Below are positions 1 through 5,560 of a stretch of DNA of 6,140 nt, in pieces. The stretch is from Planctomycetota bacterium (GTDB taxonomy: Bacteria; Planctomycetota; Phycisphaerae; Sedimentisphaerales; Anaerobacaceae), in assembly GCA_023135255.1 (NCBI GenBank), contig JAGLTN010000095.1:1-6140 (forward strand), in the 5' to 3' direction. The notes under the pieces were generated by a model that was not told the DNA's origin, made no database searches, and was given only the letters and a program-made list of their open reading frames with translations. Made by a program: the position numbers and the translations under genes. Position 1 is the first letter of the stretch; every line of letters starts with the position of its first letter.

Positions 1-579
1 CAGGATGGAGACGAGGGTGACTTTGATATTTACGGCAGCGACATTACCGATATTTACTTCCCTGTAGAATTTGAGATAAGCATCGTAGAGCAGAACCAGA
101 TGTCGCCGGCAATATACAGGAACACCGTAGTCTGGCAGGATATTTTTTTCGGCAGCTTTGATATCTATGGCTCAGATATCTGGCAGCGAGATAAGGTCAC
201 GGAATTTGGAATTAGCACAATAGACTATCAGCAGCAAAAACCTGCGATAAGTGAGAACATAGTCGTATGGGAAGATGACTTCTGGGGCGACTGGTGCATC
301 TATGCCGCTGACATATCAGAAAAACAAAACATCAAAGAAATCGATATCTGCATAGGCATCTGGGATTGTAGAAATCCCGATATCGACGGCAATCTGATAG
401 TCTGGCAGGATAACAGAAACGGCAACTGGGATATTTTCGGCTACAATCTCGTTACCGCAGAGGAATTTCAAATAACAACAAACTCCGCAGACCAGATAAA
501 CCCCGCCATCAGCGGAAGAATCGTAGTCTGGCAGGACAGCAGGGGTAGTGTAGATAATATTTATGCCGTTATCCTCGAT
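1..579 (+). repeat. Protein-coding beta-propeller repeats, about 135 bp period
   Basis: Degenerate in-frame repeats encode successive propeller strands. The near-identical 12-mer GTCTGGCAGGAT/C recurs at 130, 400 and 526, and the diverged equivalent (encoding VWED) is at 265. Spacing is 135, 135 and 126 bases, giving blades of 45, 45 and 42 residues. The units have diverged at most other positions, so this is an old protein repeat rather than a recent DNA tandem duplication. Confidence 0.75.
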
Positions 580-702
580 GGAGAGATTATCGCTGATTGC
601 CTTTATAGCCAACCAGGTGATGTCAACGGCGATTGCGAAGTTGATTTTTATGATTTTGCTGAAATGTCGCAGCATTGGTTGGAAAATAATCTTTACTGGT
701 AA
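1..702 (+). CDS. Extracellular beta-propeller-type repeat protein with C-terminal dockerin-like stub (5' partial)
   Basis: The reading frame is open from base 1 and continues upstream, so only the last 233 residues are present; the internal ATG at 100 is not a credible start because repeat sequence precedes it. The visible part has about 45-residue repeats built on the pattern NPAIxGNIVVWQD...G..DIYGxDI, with the Q/E of the WQD/WED motif at residues 1, 46, 91, 136 and 178. Such repeats are known from TolB-like and surface-protein beta-propellers. After the last blade, residues 206-227 form a dockerin-like EF-hand with a 12-residue loop D207-x-N209-x-D211-x-E213-x-D215-x-x-D218, followed by the helix ending in HWL. 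Only one such loop is present, whereas classical type I dockerins have two. The protein is presumably exported and calcium-binding, perhaps cell-surface associated, but the signal peptide lies outside the window. Ligand and partner are unknown. The repeat and EF-hand calls are secure; the biological role is inference. Confidence 0.8.
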   Translation, partial: QDGDEGDFDIYGSDITDIYFPVEFEISIVEQNQMSPAIYRNTVVWQDIFFGSFDIYGSDIWQRDKVTEFGISTIDYQQQKPAISENIVVWEDDFWGDWCIYAADISEKQNIKEIDICIGIWDCRNPDIDGNLIVWQDNRNGNWDIFGYNLVTAEEFQITTNSADQINPAISGRIVVWQDSRGSVDNIYAVILDGEIIADCLYSQPGDVNGDCEVDFYDFAEMSQHWLENNLYW

Positions 703-714
703 GAAATTAAGTTA

Positions 715-743
715 TTGACCAAAAGCTGTTCTTGCGCGACAAT
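715..743 (+). promoter_or_regulatory. Candidate sigma70-type promoter for the diiron protein gene
   Basis: TTGACC at 715-720 (5 of 6 matches to the -35 consensus) is separated by 17 bases from GACAAT at 738-743 (4 of 6 matches to the -10 consensus). It would start transcription near 750 and give a leader of about 35 bases before the ATG at 785. The element lies just after the preceding stop codon, so the diiron gene probably has its own transcript. This rests on consensus matching only. Confidence 0.4.
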
Positions 744-784
744 ATGTTAATCCTGGGATCAATCTTTCATAAGGAGTATAAAAA

Positions 785-1258
785 ATGGATAGCATATTTA
801 ACGCGGTAGATGTTTTTAAAATTGCGGAAACTATCGAGCAGGACGGCGCAAAGTTTTATGACGATGCGGCAAAGTTATTCGAGGAGGAGGATGTCAGTAA
901 GATTTTTACAAGACTGGCACAATGGGAAATTCAGCACAAAAAGGTTTTTGCCCAAATGCGTGAAAAAGTTACGCAGCAGCACCCAAAGCTGGGACCCGGA
1001 ACCGAGGAATATAAAGCGGTAGCGGCTTTGAGTACATTTTCGCTCTGGGCAACCCCTCACCGACAGCTTAGCGGCATGGACAGCAGGGAAGATGTGATAA
1101 GGCAGGCGCTCCAAAAGGAAAAGGATACTATAGTTTTTTATGTCGGGTTGAAAGATTTTGTCGGCACACATGAAGATAAAGAAATTATAAACGATATTAT
1201 TGGGGAAGAGATGAAGCACATTTCTATTTTGACAGAGGCTCTTGGAAACGACAATTAG
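785..1258 (+). CDS. Rubrerythrin/ferritin-like diiron protein, no rubredoxin domain
   Basis: This 157-residue protein is a four-helix-bundle ferritin-like protein. The metal-ligand pattern is visible: E18 in helix 1 (followed by the FY at 24-25), E48-x-x-H51 in helix 2, E112 in helix 3 (followed by FY at 118-119), and E142-x-x-H145 in helix 4. Rubrerythrins use such a diiron site to reduce hydrogen peroxide in the cytoplasm of anaerobes; shorter relatives are annotated only as ferritin-like or rubrerythrin-like. There is no C-terminal rubredoxin domain (no CxxC pairs and in fact no cysteines), so an electron donor would have to be a separate protein. Start choice is clear: AAGGAG at 771-776 lies 8 bases before the ATG, and the protein begins with the expected amphipathic first helix. 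An oxidative-stress or iron-handling role is inferred; the family call is strong, the exact reaction is not shown. Confidence 0.85.
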   Translation: MDSIFNAVDVFKIAETIEQDGAKFYDDAAKLFEEEDVSKIFTRLAQWEIQHKKVFAQMREKVTQQHPKLGPGTEEYKAVAALSTFSLWATPHRQLSGMDSREDVIRQALQKEKDTIVFYVGLKDFVGTHEDKEIINDIIGEEMKHISILTEALGNDN

Positions 1259-1273
1259 AAATACAGAGTAAAA

Positions 1274-1326
1274 AAGGGAGGCGCCGAACTTTATCAATTA
1301 GTTTGGTTTATCGAGCGGCCTCCCTT
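1274..1326. terminator. Nested stem-loop, terminator-like (better on the - strand)
   Basis: AAGGGAGGC at 1274-1282 pairs perfectly with GCCTCCCTT at 1318-1326 (9 bp). Inside the loop a second stem, CCGAACT at 1284-1290 with AGTTTGG at 1300-1306, adds 7 bp with one G-T wobble. It begins 15 bases after the diiron gene stop, so it may end that transcript, but on the + strand only two T's follow the stem. Read on the - strand the stem is followed by a run of six T's (A-run at 1270-1275 on +), which is a better intrinsic terminator. A structured RNA is another possibility. Confidence 0.5.
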
Positions 1327-1398
1327 GTACGGCCTATAGCTTCAACCCTCCGTGATCTGCTTATTTAATCTAAAGTATAACCCATAAAACATAAGGTG

Positions 1399-1437
1399 CC
1401 AAAAAGAGGGTAACATTATTTTTCGGATACTTTTTGG
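1399..1437. other. Inverted repeat / candidate stem-loop
   Basis: CCAAAAAG at 1399-1406 and CTTTTTGG at 1430-1437 form a perfect 8-bp stem around a 23-base loop. Outer bases GGTG at 1395-1398 could also pair with CACC at 1450-1453, which is followed by ATTTTT. The stem is AT-rich and would be weak as RNA. It may be part of a terminator region or a protein binding site; function unknown. Confidence 0.35.
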
Positions 1438-1506
1438 GTCTTATAAAATCACCATTTTTAGTATTTCAGCTTTGGTTTTGCCTTGAAGAAATTTAAAGAT
1501 ACGAAT

Positions 1507-1554
1507 AAAAAAAAGGATGCGAAGGGAGTTTTCGCGGTGAACATCCATCTTTTT
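1507..1554. terminator. Candidate bidirectional terminator-like hairpin
   Basis: An A-run (1507-1514) is followed by GGAT (1515-1518) and GCGAA (1519-1523), which pair with TTCGC (1531-1535) and, after a 7-base bulge, ATCC (1543-1546). A T-run (1550-1554) follows. A-run, stem, T-run is the layout of an intrinsic terminator usable in both directions, but the bulge weakens it. It lies 250 bases after the nearest + strand stop, so if real it would end read-through or a short unannotated transcript. Confidence 0.35.
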
Positions 1555-1699
1555 GCGACAGAAATATAAAAATAAGAATTGTTGAACCAATTTATGAACA
1601 AATGCGTTTTTTTTAAGTATTTAAGGGTTAAAGGTATAGTTGTGAAGAAATCGTCTGGCTGTGACAGCTGGAAAATGCGGCTGTGGTAATGGTATCAGG

Positions 1700-1737
1700 C
1701 CGCGATATAGCGAAAATTCAATTAGAATCAGTATGAT
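1700..1737 (+). repeat. Single diverged copy of the 43-bp intergenic repeat upstream of the hydrolase gene
   Basis: CCGCGATATAGCG at 1700-1712 is followed by AAAATTCAATT at 1713-1723 and GAATCAGTAT at 1725-1734. The same series (CCGCGGATAAGCGG, AAAATTCAATT, GGATCAGTAT) occurs twice at 3994-4076 before the radical SAM gene. The AAAATTCAATT block is identical in all three, and the second block differs at one base. The copy ends just before the AGGAG ribosome binding site (1738-1742) of the hydrolase. It may be a dispersed extragenic element or a shared regulatory leader. Confidence 0.6.
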
Positions 1738-1750
1738 AGGAGATTTTTAC

Positions 1751-3841
1751 ATGGCCAAAGCAACATGGCTCAAAGTTTACTTAGCGGCAGTTTTAGGTTT
1801 TGTGGTATTTTCAAATTCGTCATTGAAAGCTGAAGATAAACAGCTCATTGATCTGTCGAAATATGATTCTAAGCTATTGCAGGTTGAAGACGTCAAAGCC
1901 CGGATAATTGACGGCGACAAGATAAAAGTCGAATCGGGCAGTAATGTCGAGCACCCCAGTATTACTTTGACCAGTCCTGACGGTAAATGGGATCTTTCAG
2001 AATACGAATACATCGAGGTAGATGTAAAAAATCTGCTCGATAAAGAGATGCGGGTATTTTTCCGCGTTGAAGACCCCACTTCCAATGAACCCAATGACAG
2101 GGAGCACGAGCACCCGCTTTGCCTTAGTCCGAATTCGAGCGGCACAGCAACAATCAGACTCTACCCGACAAGATGGGTTTTCTCTTCTAATCCTATAGAA
2201 TTAAAAGGTATGAGAAGATATCCGGGTGAGCCAAGCAAGGTGGATACAAAAAATGTCACGAAGATAATCTTCTACGATTTCCGCCCTCAATTTGACACAG
2301 CTTATGAGATAAGTAATATTCGAGTTGGTGGGCAGGTAGAGAAAATCAGCAGTGATAACTTCCTGCCTTTCATTGATGAGTTTGGTCAATTTATGCATTA
2401 CGACTGGCCTGGTAAAACACGTTCGATCGAAGAAATGAAAAACCAGATCAAAAAAGAAGAGCAGCAATTAACAGCCTACCCCGGCCCTAAGGACAGGAAC
2501 AAATATGGAGGTTTCAAGACTGGTCCACAGCTAAAGGCTACCGGTTTTTTCAGGGTTGAAAAATATCAGGGCAAATGGTGGTTCGTAGACCCCGAAGGTC
2601 ACCTGTTCTGGTCACATGGTATAGATTGTGTTTGGCCCGGTACTGAGACCGGCGTAAGCGACAGGAGAGAATATTTTAAGGATTTGCCCGAAAGACGTTC
2701 TTTGCTTGGTAAGTTTTATGACCGAGGCAAAGGGCATATATATGGTTTTTATAAAAAACGTCGATTCAGGACTTTTGATTTTGGTAAAGCAAATCTTTAC
2801 AGAAAATATGGTGATAACTGGTATGGTAAATTTTCTGAGATGACCCACCGCAGATTGAAAAGCTGGGGACTCAATACCATCGCCAACTGGTCCGATCCCG
2901 GCATTTACAGAATGGACAAGACGCCTTATATAATTCCTATCGGCCATGCGTTTTACCCGATAAAAGGAAGTGATGGGCCTTGGGGGCCTTTCCCCGATCC
3001 GTTTGCGGATATTTTTGTCAAATCATTAAAGAGAAGGCTTGAATATGAAAAGGGCAAATCGATAGATGACCCGTGGTGTATCGGTTATTTTGTAGACAAT
3101 GAGCTTGTATGGGGTGACAACACCTGCATTGCAAAGTCTACCCTGGCTTCACCTGCCGATCAGCCCGCAAAGATCGTTTTTGTTAATGACCTTAAGAAGA
3201 AATATCAGACTATAGAAAAGCTTAACGAAAAGTGGGGCACAAGTCACAAAAGCTGGAAGGCGCTGCTTAAATGCACAAACGTTCCTGATGCCAAAAGGGC
3301 TGACGAAGACCTCAAGGCTTTCTATCTTAAAGTCGCGGAGAAATATTTTGGTACGGTAAATCATGTGCTCAAGCAGGTTGCACCTAATCAGCTTTATCTC
3401 GGCAGCAGGTTTTCAGCTTTGAATGATGATGTTGCCAGGATGGCATCGAGGTACTGCGATGTTGTTAGCTATAATTTTTATTATTATGACATTTCCACTT
3501 ATGATTTGCCTGACGGTTCGACAGATAAGCCTATCCTCGTTGGTGAGTTTCATTTTGGTGCTCTTGACAGGGGGCTTTTTCATACAGGGCTCAAATATGC
3601 AAGGAACCAGCAGCATAGAGCAGAGCTTTATCAAAACTATGTTGAGGGTGCGCTGAGGAATCCGGACATTGTAGGTACGGGTTGGTTCCAGTACAGAGAC
3701 GAAGCGACAACGGGCAGATTTGACGATGAAAACTATCAGATAGGATTCATCGATGTCTGCGACAATCCTTATGCTGAGATTATCGAAGCCAGCAGGCGCG
3801 TTGGTGAAAAGATGTACGATTACAGGCTAAAGACAAAATAG
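1751..3841 (+). CDS. Secreted clan GH-A glycoside hydrolase, GH50 beta-agarase-like
   Basis: The start at 1751 is set by AGGAG at 1738-1742 (8-base spacing) and by a signal peptide beginning there: basic K3 and K8, hydrophobic residues 9-20, probable cleavage after LKA at residue 27. The mature part of this 696-residue protein starts with a beta-sandwich, carbohydrate-binding-like domain (about 28-230, including the DLSEYEYIEVDVKN stretch). A linker leads to a (beta/alpha)8 hydrolase domain from about 258, opening with GFFRVEKYQGKWWFVDPEGH (265-284). The presumptive acid/base is E451 in the VDNELVWGD motif; the presumptive nucleophile is E599 in VGEFHFG. The Asn-Glu plus late strand Glu layout, about 148 residues apart, is that of retaining clan GH-A enzymes. 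The two-domain layout and the WWFVDPEGHLFWSHG and GEFHFGALDRGLFHTGL stretches resemble GH50 beta-agarases, which release neoagaro-oligosaccharides from agarose. Substrate is inferred, and a GH-A family acting on another galactan is possible. There are no transporter or sulfatase neighbours to narrow it. Confidence 0.75.
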   Translation: MAKATWLKVYLAAVLGFVVFSNSSLKAEDKQLIDLSKYDSKLLQVEDVKARIIDGDKIKVESGSNVEHPSITLTSPDGKWDLSEYEYIEVDVKNLLDKEMRVFFRVEDPTSNEPNDREHEHPLCLSPNSSGTATIRLYPTRWVFSSNPIELKGMRRYPGEPSKVDTKNVTKIIFYDFRPQFDTAYEISNIRVGGQVEKISSDNFLPFIDEFGQFMHYDWPGKTRSIEEMKNQIKKEEQQLTAYPGPKDRNKYGGFKTGPQLKATGFFRVEKYQGKWWFVDPEGHLFWSHGIDCVWPGTETGVSDRREYFKDLPERRSLLGKFYDRGKGHIYGFYKKRRFRTFDFGKANLYRKYGDNWYGKFSEMTHRRLKSWGLNTIANWSDPGIYRMDKTPYIIPIGHAFYPIKGSDGPWGPFPDPFADIFVKSLKRRLEYEKGKSIDDPWCIGYFVDNELVWGDNTCIAKSTLASPADQPAKIVFVNDLKKKYQTIEKLNEKWGTSHKSWKALLKCTNVPDAKRADEDLKAFYLKVAEKYFGTVNHVLKQVAPNQLYLGSRFSALNDDVARMASRYCDVVSYNFYYYDISTYDLPDGSTDKPILVGEFHFGALDRGLFHTGLKYARNQQHRAELYQNYVEGALRNPDIVGTGWFQYRDEATTGRFDDENYQIGFIDVCDNPYAEIIEASRRVGEKMYDYRLKTK

Positions 3842-3848
3842 CACAATC

Positions 3849-3866
3849 GCTGAGGCGGATCTCAGC
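3849..3866 (+). terminator. Short hairpin after the hydrolase gene
   Basis: GCTGAG at 3849-3854 and CTCAGC at 3861-3866 form a perfect 6-bp stem with a 6-base loop, starting 8 bases after the hydrolase stop codon. No T-run follows (ATAAATATA), so an intrinsic terminator is only a tentative reading; it could also protect the mRNA 3' end. Confidence 0.35.
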
Positions 3867-3872
3867 ATAAAT

Positions 3873-3988
3873 ATACCCTTAAGGGTAGTAAATGCCCGCG
3901 AGTAAATCCATAACTTGTTATTTTTAAGTTATACCCTTCAGGGTAGTAAATGTCCGCGAATAAAGCCGTAACTTGTTATTTTTAAGTT
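3873..3988 (+). repeat. Two tandem 58-bp repeats with internal palindromes
   Basis: Units at 3873-3930 and 3931-3988 match at 53 of 58 positions. Each begins with a palindrome: TACCCTTAAGGGTA at 3874-3887 is a perfect 14-bp palindrome, and 3932-3945 has the same arms with a changed centre (TTCA). Each ends with AACTT, nine bases, AAGTT (3912-3930 and 3970-3988). The middle holds a YCCGCGRRTAAA core (3895 and 3953) that recurs in the adjacent 43-bp units. The units are adjacent with no unique spacer, so this is not a CRISPR. Origin and role are unknown. Confidence 0.85.
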
Positions 3989-3990
3989 AG

Positions 3991-4076
3991 TTACCCGCGG
4001 ATAAGCGGTAAAATTCAATTGGGATCAGTATATTTACCCACGGATAAACGGTAAAATTCAATTTGGATCAGTATAA
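3991..4076 (+). repeat. Two tandem 43-bp repeats abutting the radical SAM start codon
   Basis: Units at 3991-4033 and 4034-4076 match at 39 of 43 positions. Each reads TTACCC(G/A)CGGATAA(G/A)CGGTAA, where TTACC and GGTAA form a short inverted repeat, then AAAATTCAATT and GGATCAGTATA. The second unit ends two bases before the ATG at 4079. The CCGCGGATAAGCGG-type core also occurs in the preceding 58-bp units, giving four cores at 3895, 3953, 3994 and 4037. A diverged fifth copy lies at 1700-1737. Possible roles are operator sites, a transcribed leader structure or a dispersed extragenic repeat. Confidence 0.85.
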
Positions 4077-4078
4077 TA

Positions 4079-5011
4079 ATGTCAGATGAAATGAAGTATT
4101 TGTTCGGCCCGGTACCATCTCGCAGACTCGGTTTCAGTCTGGGGGTTGATATTATCCCATTTAAAGTATGCAGCCTTGATTGTATTTACTGTCAGCTCGG
4201 AAGAACTACAGAGAAAACCACCCAGCGAAAGGAATATGTTCCGGTCGCTGCGGTTATTGAAGAATTAAAGGATTGGGTACAAAAGGGCGGAAAAGCTGAC
4301 TATATTACCCTCAGCGGGTCAGGTGAGCCTACATTGAACAGCCGATTTGGAGATATCATCGATGAGATCAAAAAAATCACTGATATTCCCGTTGCTGTTA
4401 TTACAAACTCTACTTTGCTGACCGATGAAGCTGTCCGAAATGCCTGTTTGAAAGCGGATTTGGTTGTCCCGTCACTCGACGCAGCCGATCAGGAAATTTT
4501 TGAAAAAATTAATCGTCCTGCTTCGGATATAAATATTGAAGAAATAACCGAAGCCCTGCGCCTCTTCAGGCAGCAATTCAAAGGCAAATTCTGGTTGGAA
4601 ATTTTCTTTATCGAATCCGTTAACACATCAGATGAACACATTGCTCAGTTAAAAAAGGCAGTAGATATAATAAAGCCCGATAAAATCCAGCTTAATACAG
4701 CTGTAAGACCCACAGCCGAGAAGGGCATTAACCCAATGACATACGAAACCCTTAAAGCCATTGCGGATAAACTTGGTGATAACGCTGAAGTCGTTGCATC
4801 TTTTTCTCCTTCTGAGAGAGGGGAACACACACAAAACAGGACAGATGCCGTATTATCGATACTGAAACGAAGACCTTGTTCGCTGCAGGATAACTGTCAG
4901 TCACTTGCGATACACCCAAATGAGGCCCTAAAATATATTGGGCACTTCCAGCAGAGCAAACAGATTTCTTCTGAAGAAAAAAATGGTGTCATTTTCTACA
5001 AGGTAAATTAA
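4079..5011 (+). CDS. Radical SAM protein, COG0731 type, function unknown
   Basis: The 310-residue protein opens with the family signature GPVPSRRLGFSLGVD (residues 10-24), followed by the radical SAM cluster motif C31-x3-C35-x2-C38, which binds a [4Fe-4S] cluster and S-adenosylmethionine. Further barrel motifs are SGSGEPTL (about 79-86, the SAM-binding GE motif), ITNSTLL (108-114) and PSLDA (131-135). Two more cysteines, C267 and C273, sit in a RRPCSLQDNC stretch at the start of a small C-terminal segment (about 265-310). Length and motif order fit COG0731, whose archaeal relatives make wyosine in tRNA-Phe; bacterial members are mostly uncharacterised, so a tRNA role should not be assumed. 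The start is the least certain point: the ATG directly follows a tandem repeat and no Shine-Dalgarno is evident (only GGA at 4065-4067). An in-frame ATG at 4091 (M5) is the alternative and would not remove any motif. Confidence 0.8.
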   Translation: MSDEMKYLFGPVPSRRLGFSLGVDIIPFKVCSLDCIYCQLGRTTEKTTQRKEYVPVAAVIEELKDWVQKGGKADYITLSGSGEPTLNSRFGDIIDEIKKITDIPVAVITNSTLLTDEAVRNACLKADLVVPSLDAADQEIFEKINRPASDINIEEITEALRLFRQQFKGKFWLEIFFIESVNTSDEHIAQLKKAVDIIKPDKIQLNTAVRPTAEKGINPMTYETLKAIADKLGDNAEVVASFSPSERGEHTQNRTDAVLSILKRRPCSLQDNCQSLAIHPNEALKYIGHFQQSKQISSEEKNGVIFYKVN

Positions 5012-5022
5012 CCAAAACTAAG

Positions 5023-5063
5023 CTGTAAATCTAAATTTGTTCATTTTTTGCGTTAATTTACAG
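5023..5063 (+). terminator. AT-rich inverted repeat after the radical SAM gene
   Basis: CTGTAAAT at 5023-5030 and ATTTACAG at 5056-5063 form a perfect 8-bp stem around a 25-base loop, 11 bases after the stop codon. The loop holds a T6 run and ATTTTACC follows the stem. This is a weak intrinsic-terminator candidate. The rest of the 242-base gap to the next gene shows no other clear signal. Confidence 0.35.
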
Positions 5064-5253
5064 ATTTTACCACTTCAAATTGTAAAGACATATCCATTTG
5101 TTGGCCGATAAACAACTTAGAGTTCCCGGTTCTTTATGCGGTTTTAACTTTTTCTGTGAAAACTGGAAATTTTACTTTAGTTATGAGCTTATAGACCGAT
5201 AAGAGGAATGTGAGCTTTTATTTTTTATTGATTGATAGTTGGGTTAGTCGACT

Positions 5254-5493
5254 GTGAAAATGGAAAATATGAAATTACAACTTGTTCTGAATAAGGGAAC
5301 GGAAAAGTACATATTCCGTTACGAAAGAGGTTCAGAAGACAAGCTTCTTGATGCCCTTATCGCCCAGGCCAAAGATAAAAATACCGATTTCGACTGGTTT
5401 GATGCTGCTGTTCTTAGTTTCAAGCTGACTCGATCTCTTATTGGTCAGGCTGATGAACTTTTGATAAGAAATAAAACAACCAGCTTTGCATGA
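5254..5493 (+). CDS. Small hypothetical protein (up to 79 aa)
   Basis: I do not recognise this family. The predicted product is small, soluble and charged, with no signal peptide, membrane segment or cysteine. It appears to start with a beta-strand pair (LQLVLNKG..KYIFRYERG, about 8-26) followed by two helices (about 28-40 and 45-70) containing a DFDWFDAAVLSFKL stretch. The start is uncertain: GTG at 5254, ATG at 5260 and ATG at 5269 are all in frame, and none has a strong Shine-Dalgarno; the ATG at 5269 would begin MKLQLVLNKG, right at the first strand. The stop is 67 bases upstream of the recombinase gene on the same strand, so the two may be cotranscribed. Coding character is supported by an uninterrupted frame with plausible folded-protein composition, but no homology can be shown here. 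Confidence 0.6.
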   Translation: MKMENMKLQLVLNKGTEKYIFRYERGSEDKLLDALIAQAKDKNTDFDWFDAAVLSFKLTRSLIGQADELLIRNKTTSFA

Positions 5494-5519
5494 AAGAGTT
5501 GGCTGATTTGTGTAACGAA

Positions 5520-5547
5520 TTGCAATATAAATCGAATAGAGTATAAA
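5520..5547 (+). promoter_or_regulatory. Possible promoter for the recombinase gene
   Basis: TTGCAA at 5520-5525 (4 of 6 to -35) and TATAAA at 5542-5547 (5 of 6 to -10) are 16 bases apart. Transcription would begin near 5554, leaving a leader of only about 7 bases before the ATG at 5561. That is awkward for ribosome binding by the AAAGG at 5546-5550, so either the promoter or the chosen start codon may be wrong. Confidence 0.25.
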
Positions 5548-5560
5548 AGGTAAGTGGATT

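Larger units (their letters stand above)
1259..1750. other. Long non-coding intergenic region with three inverted repeats
   Basis: The 492 bases between the diiron gene stop and the hydrolase start hold no convincing gene on either strand. They contain three inverted repeats (1274-1326, 1399-1437, 1507-1554), several homopolymer runs of A or T, and a repeat-related element just before the hydrolase ribosome binding site. A GTG at 1661 is in frame with the hydrolase, but would put 30 residues without hydrophobic character before the signal peptide, so it is not used. No tRNA, known riboswitch or IS end is recognisable by eye. Confidence 0.6.

Noticed and set aside
316..675. 119-residue frame on the - strand inside the propeller gene
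   Set aside because: It lies wholly opposite a well-supported repeat-protein frame and shows no recognisable motif.
875..1297. 140-residue frame on the - strand opposite the diiron gene
   Set aside because: It mirrors a gene with intact diiron ligands and has no independent ribosome site or motif.
1621..1740. Possible riboswitch in the hydrolase leader (repeated GGCTGTG and short stems)
   Set aside because: No conserved core of a known riboswitch class could be recognised, and the stems are short and not clearly nested.
1661..1750. GTG at 1661 as the hydrolase start
   Set aside because: The ATG at 1751 has AGGAG at good spacing and begins a typical signal peptide; an extra 30 residues would bury it, and they overlap the repeat element.
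3873..4077. Possible CRISPR array
   Set aside because: The units are directly adjacent, of two different lengths, and there are no unique spacers of regular length or cas genes.
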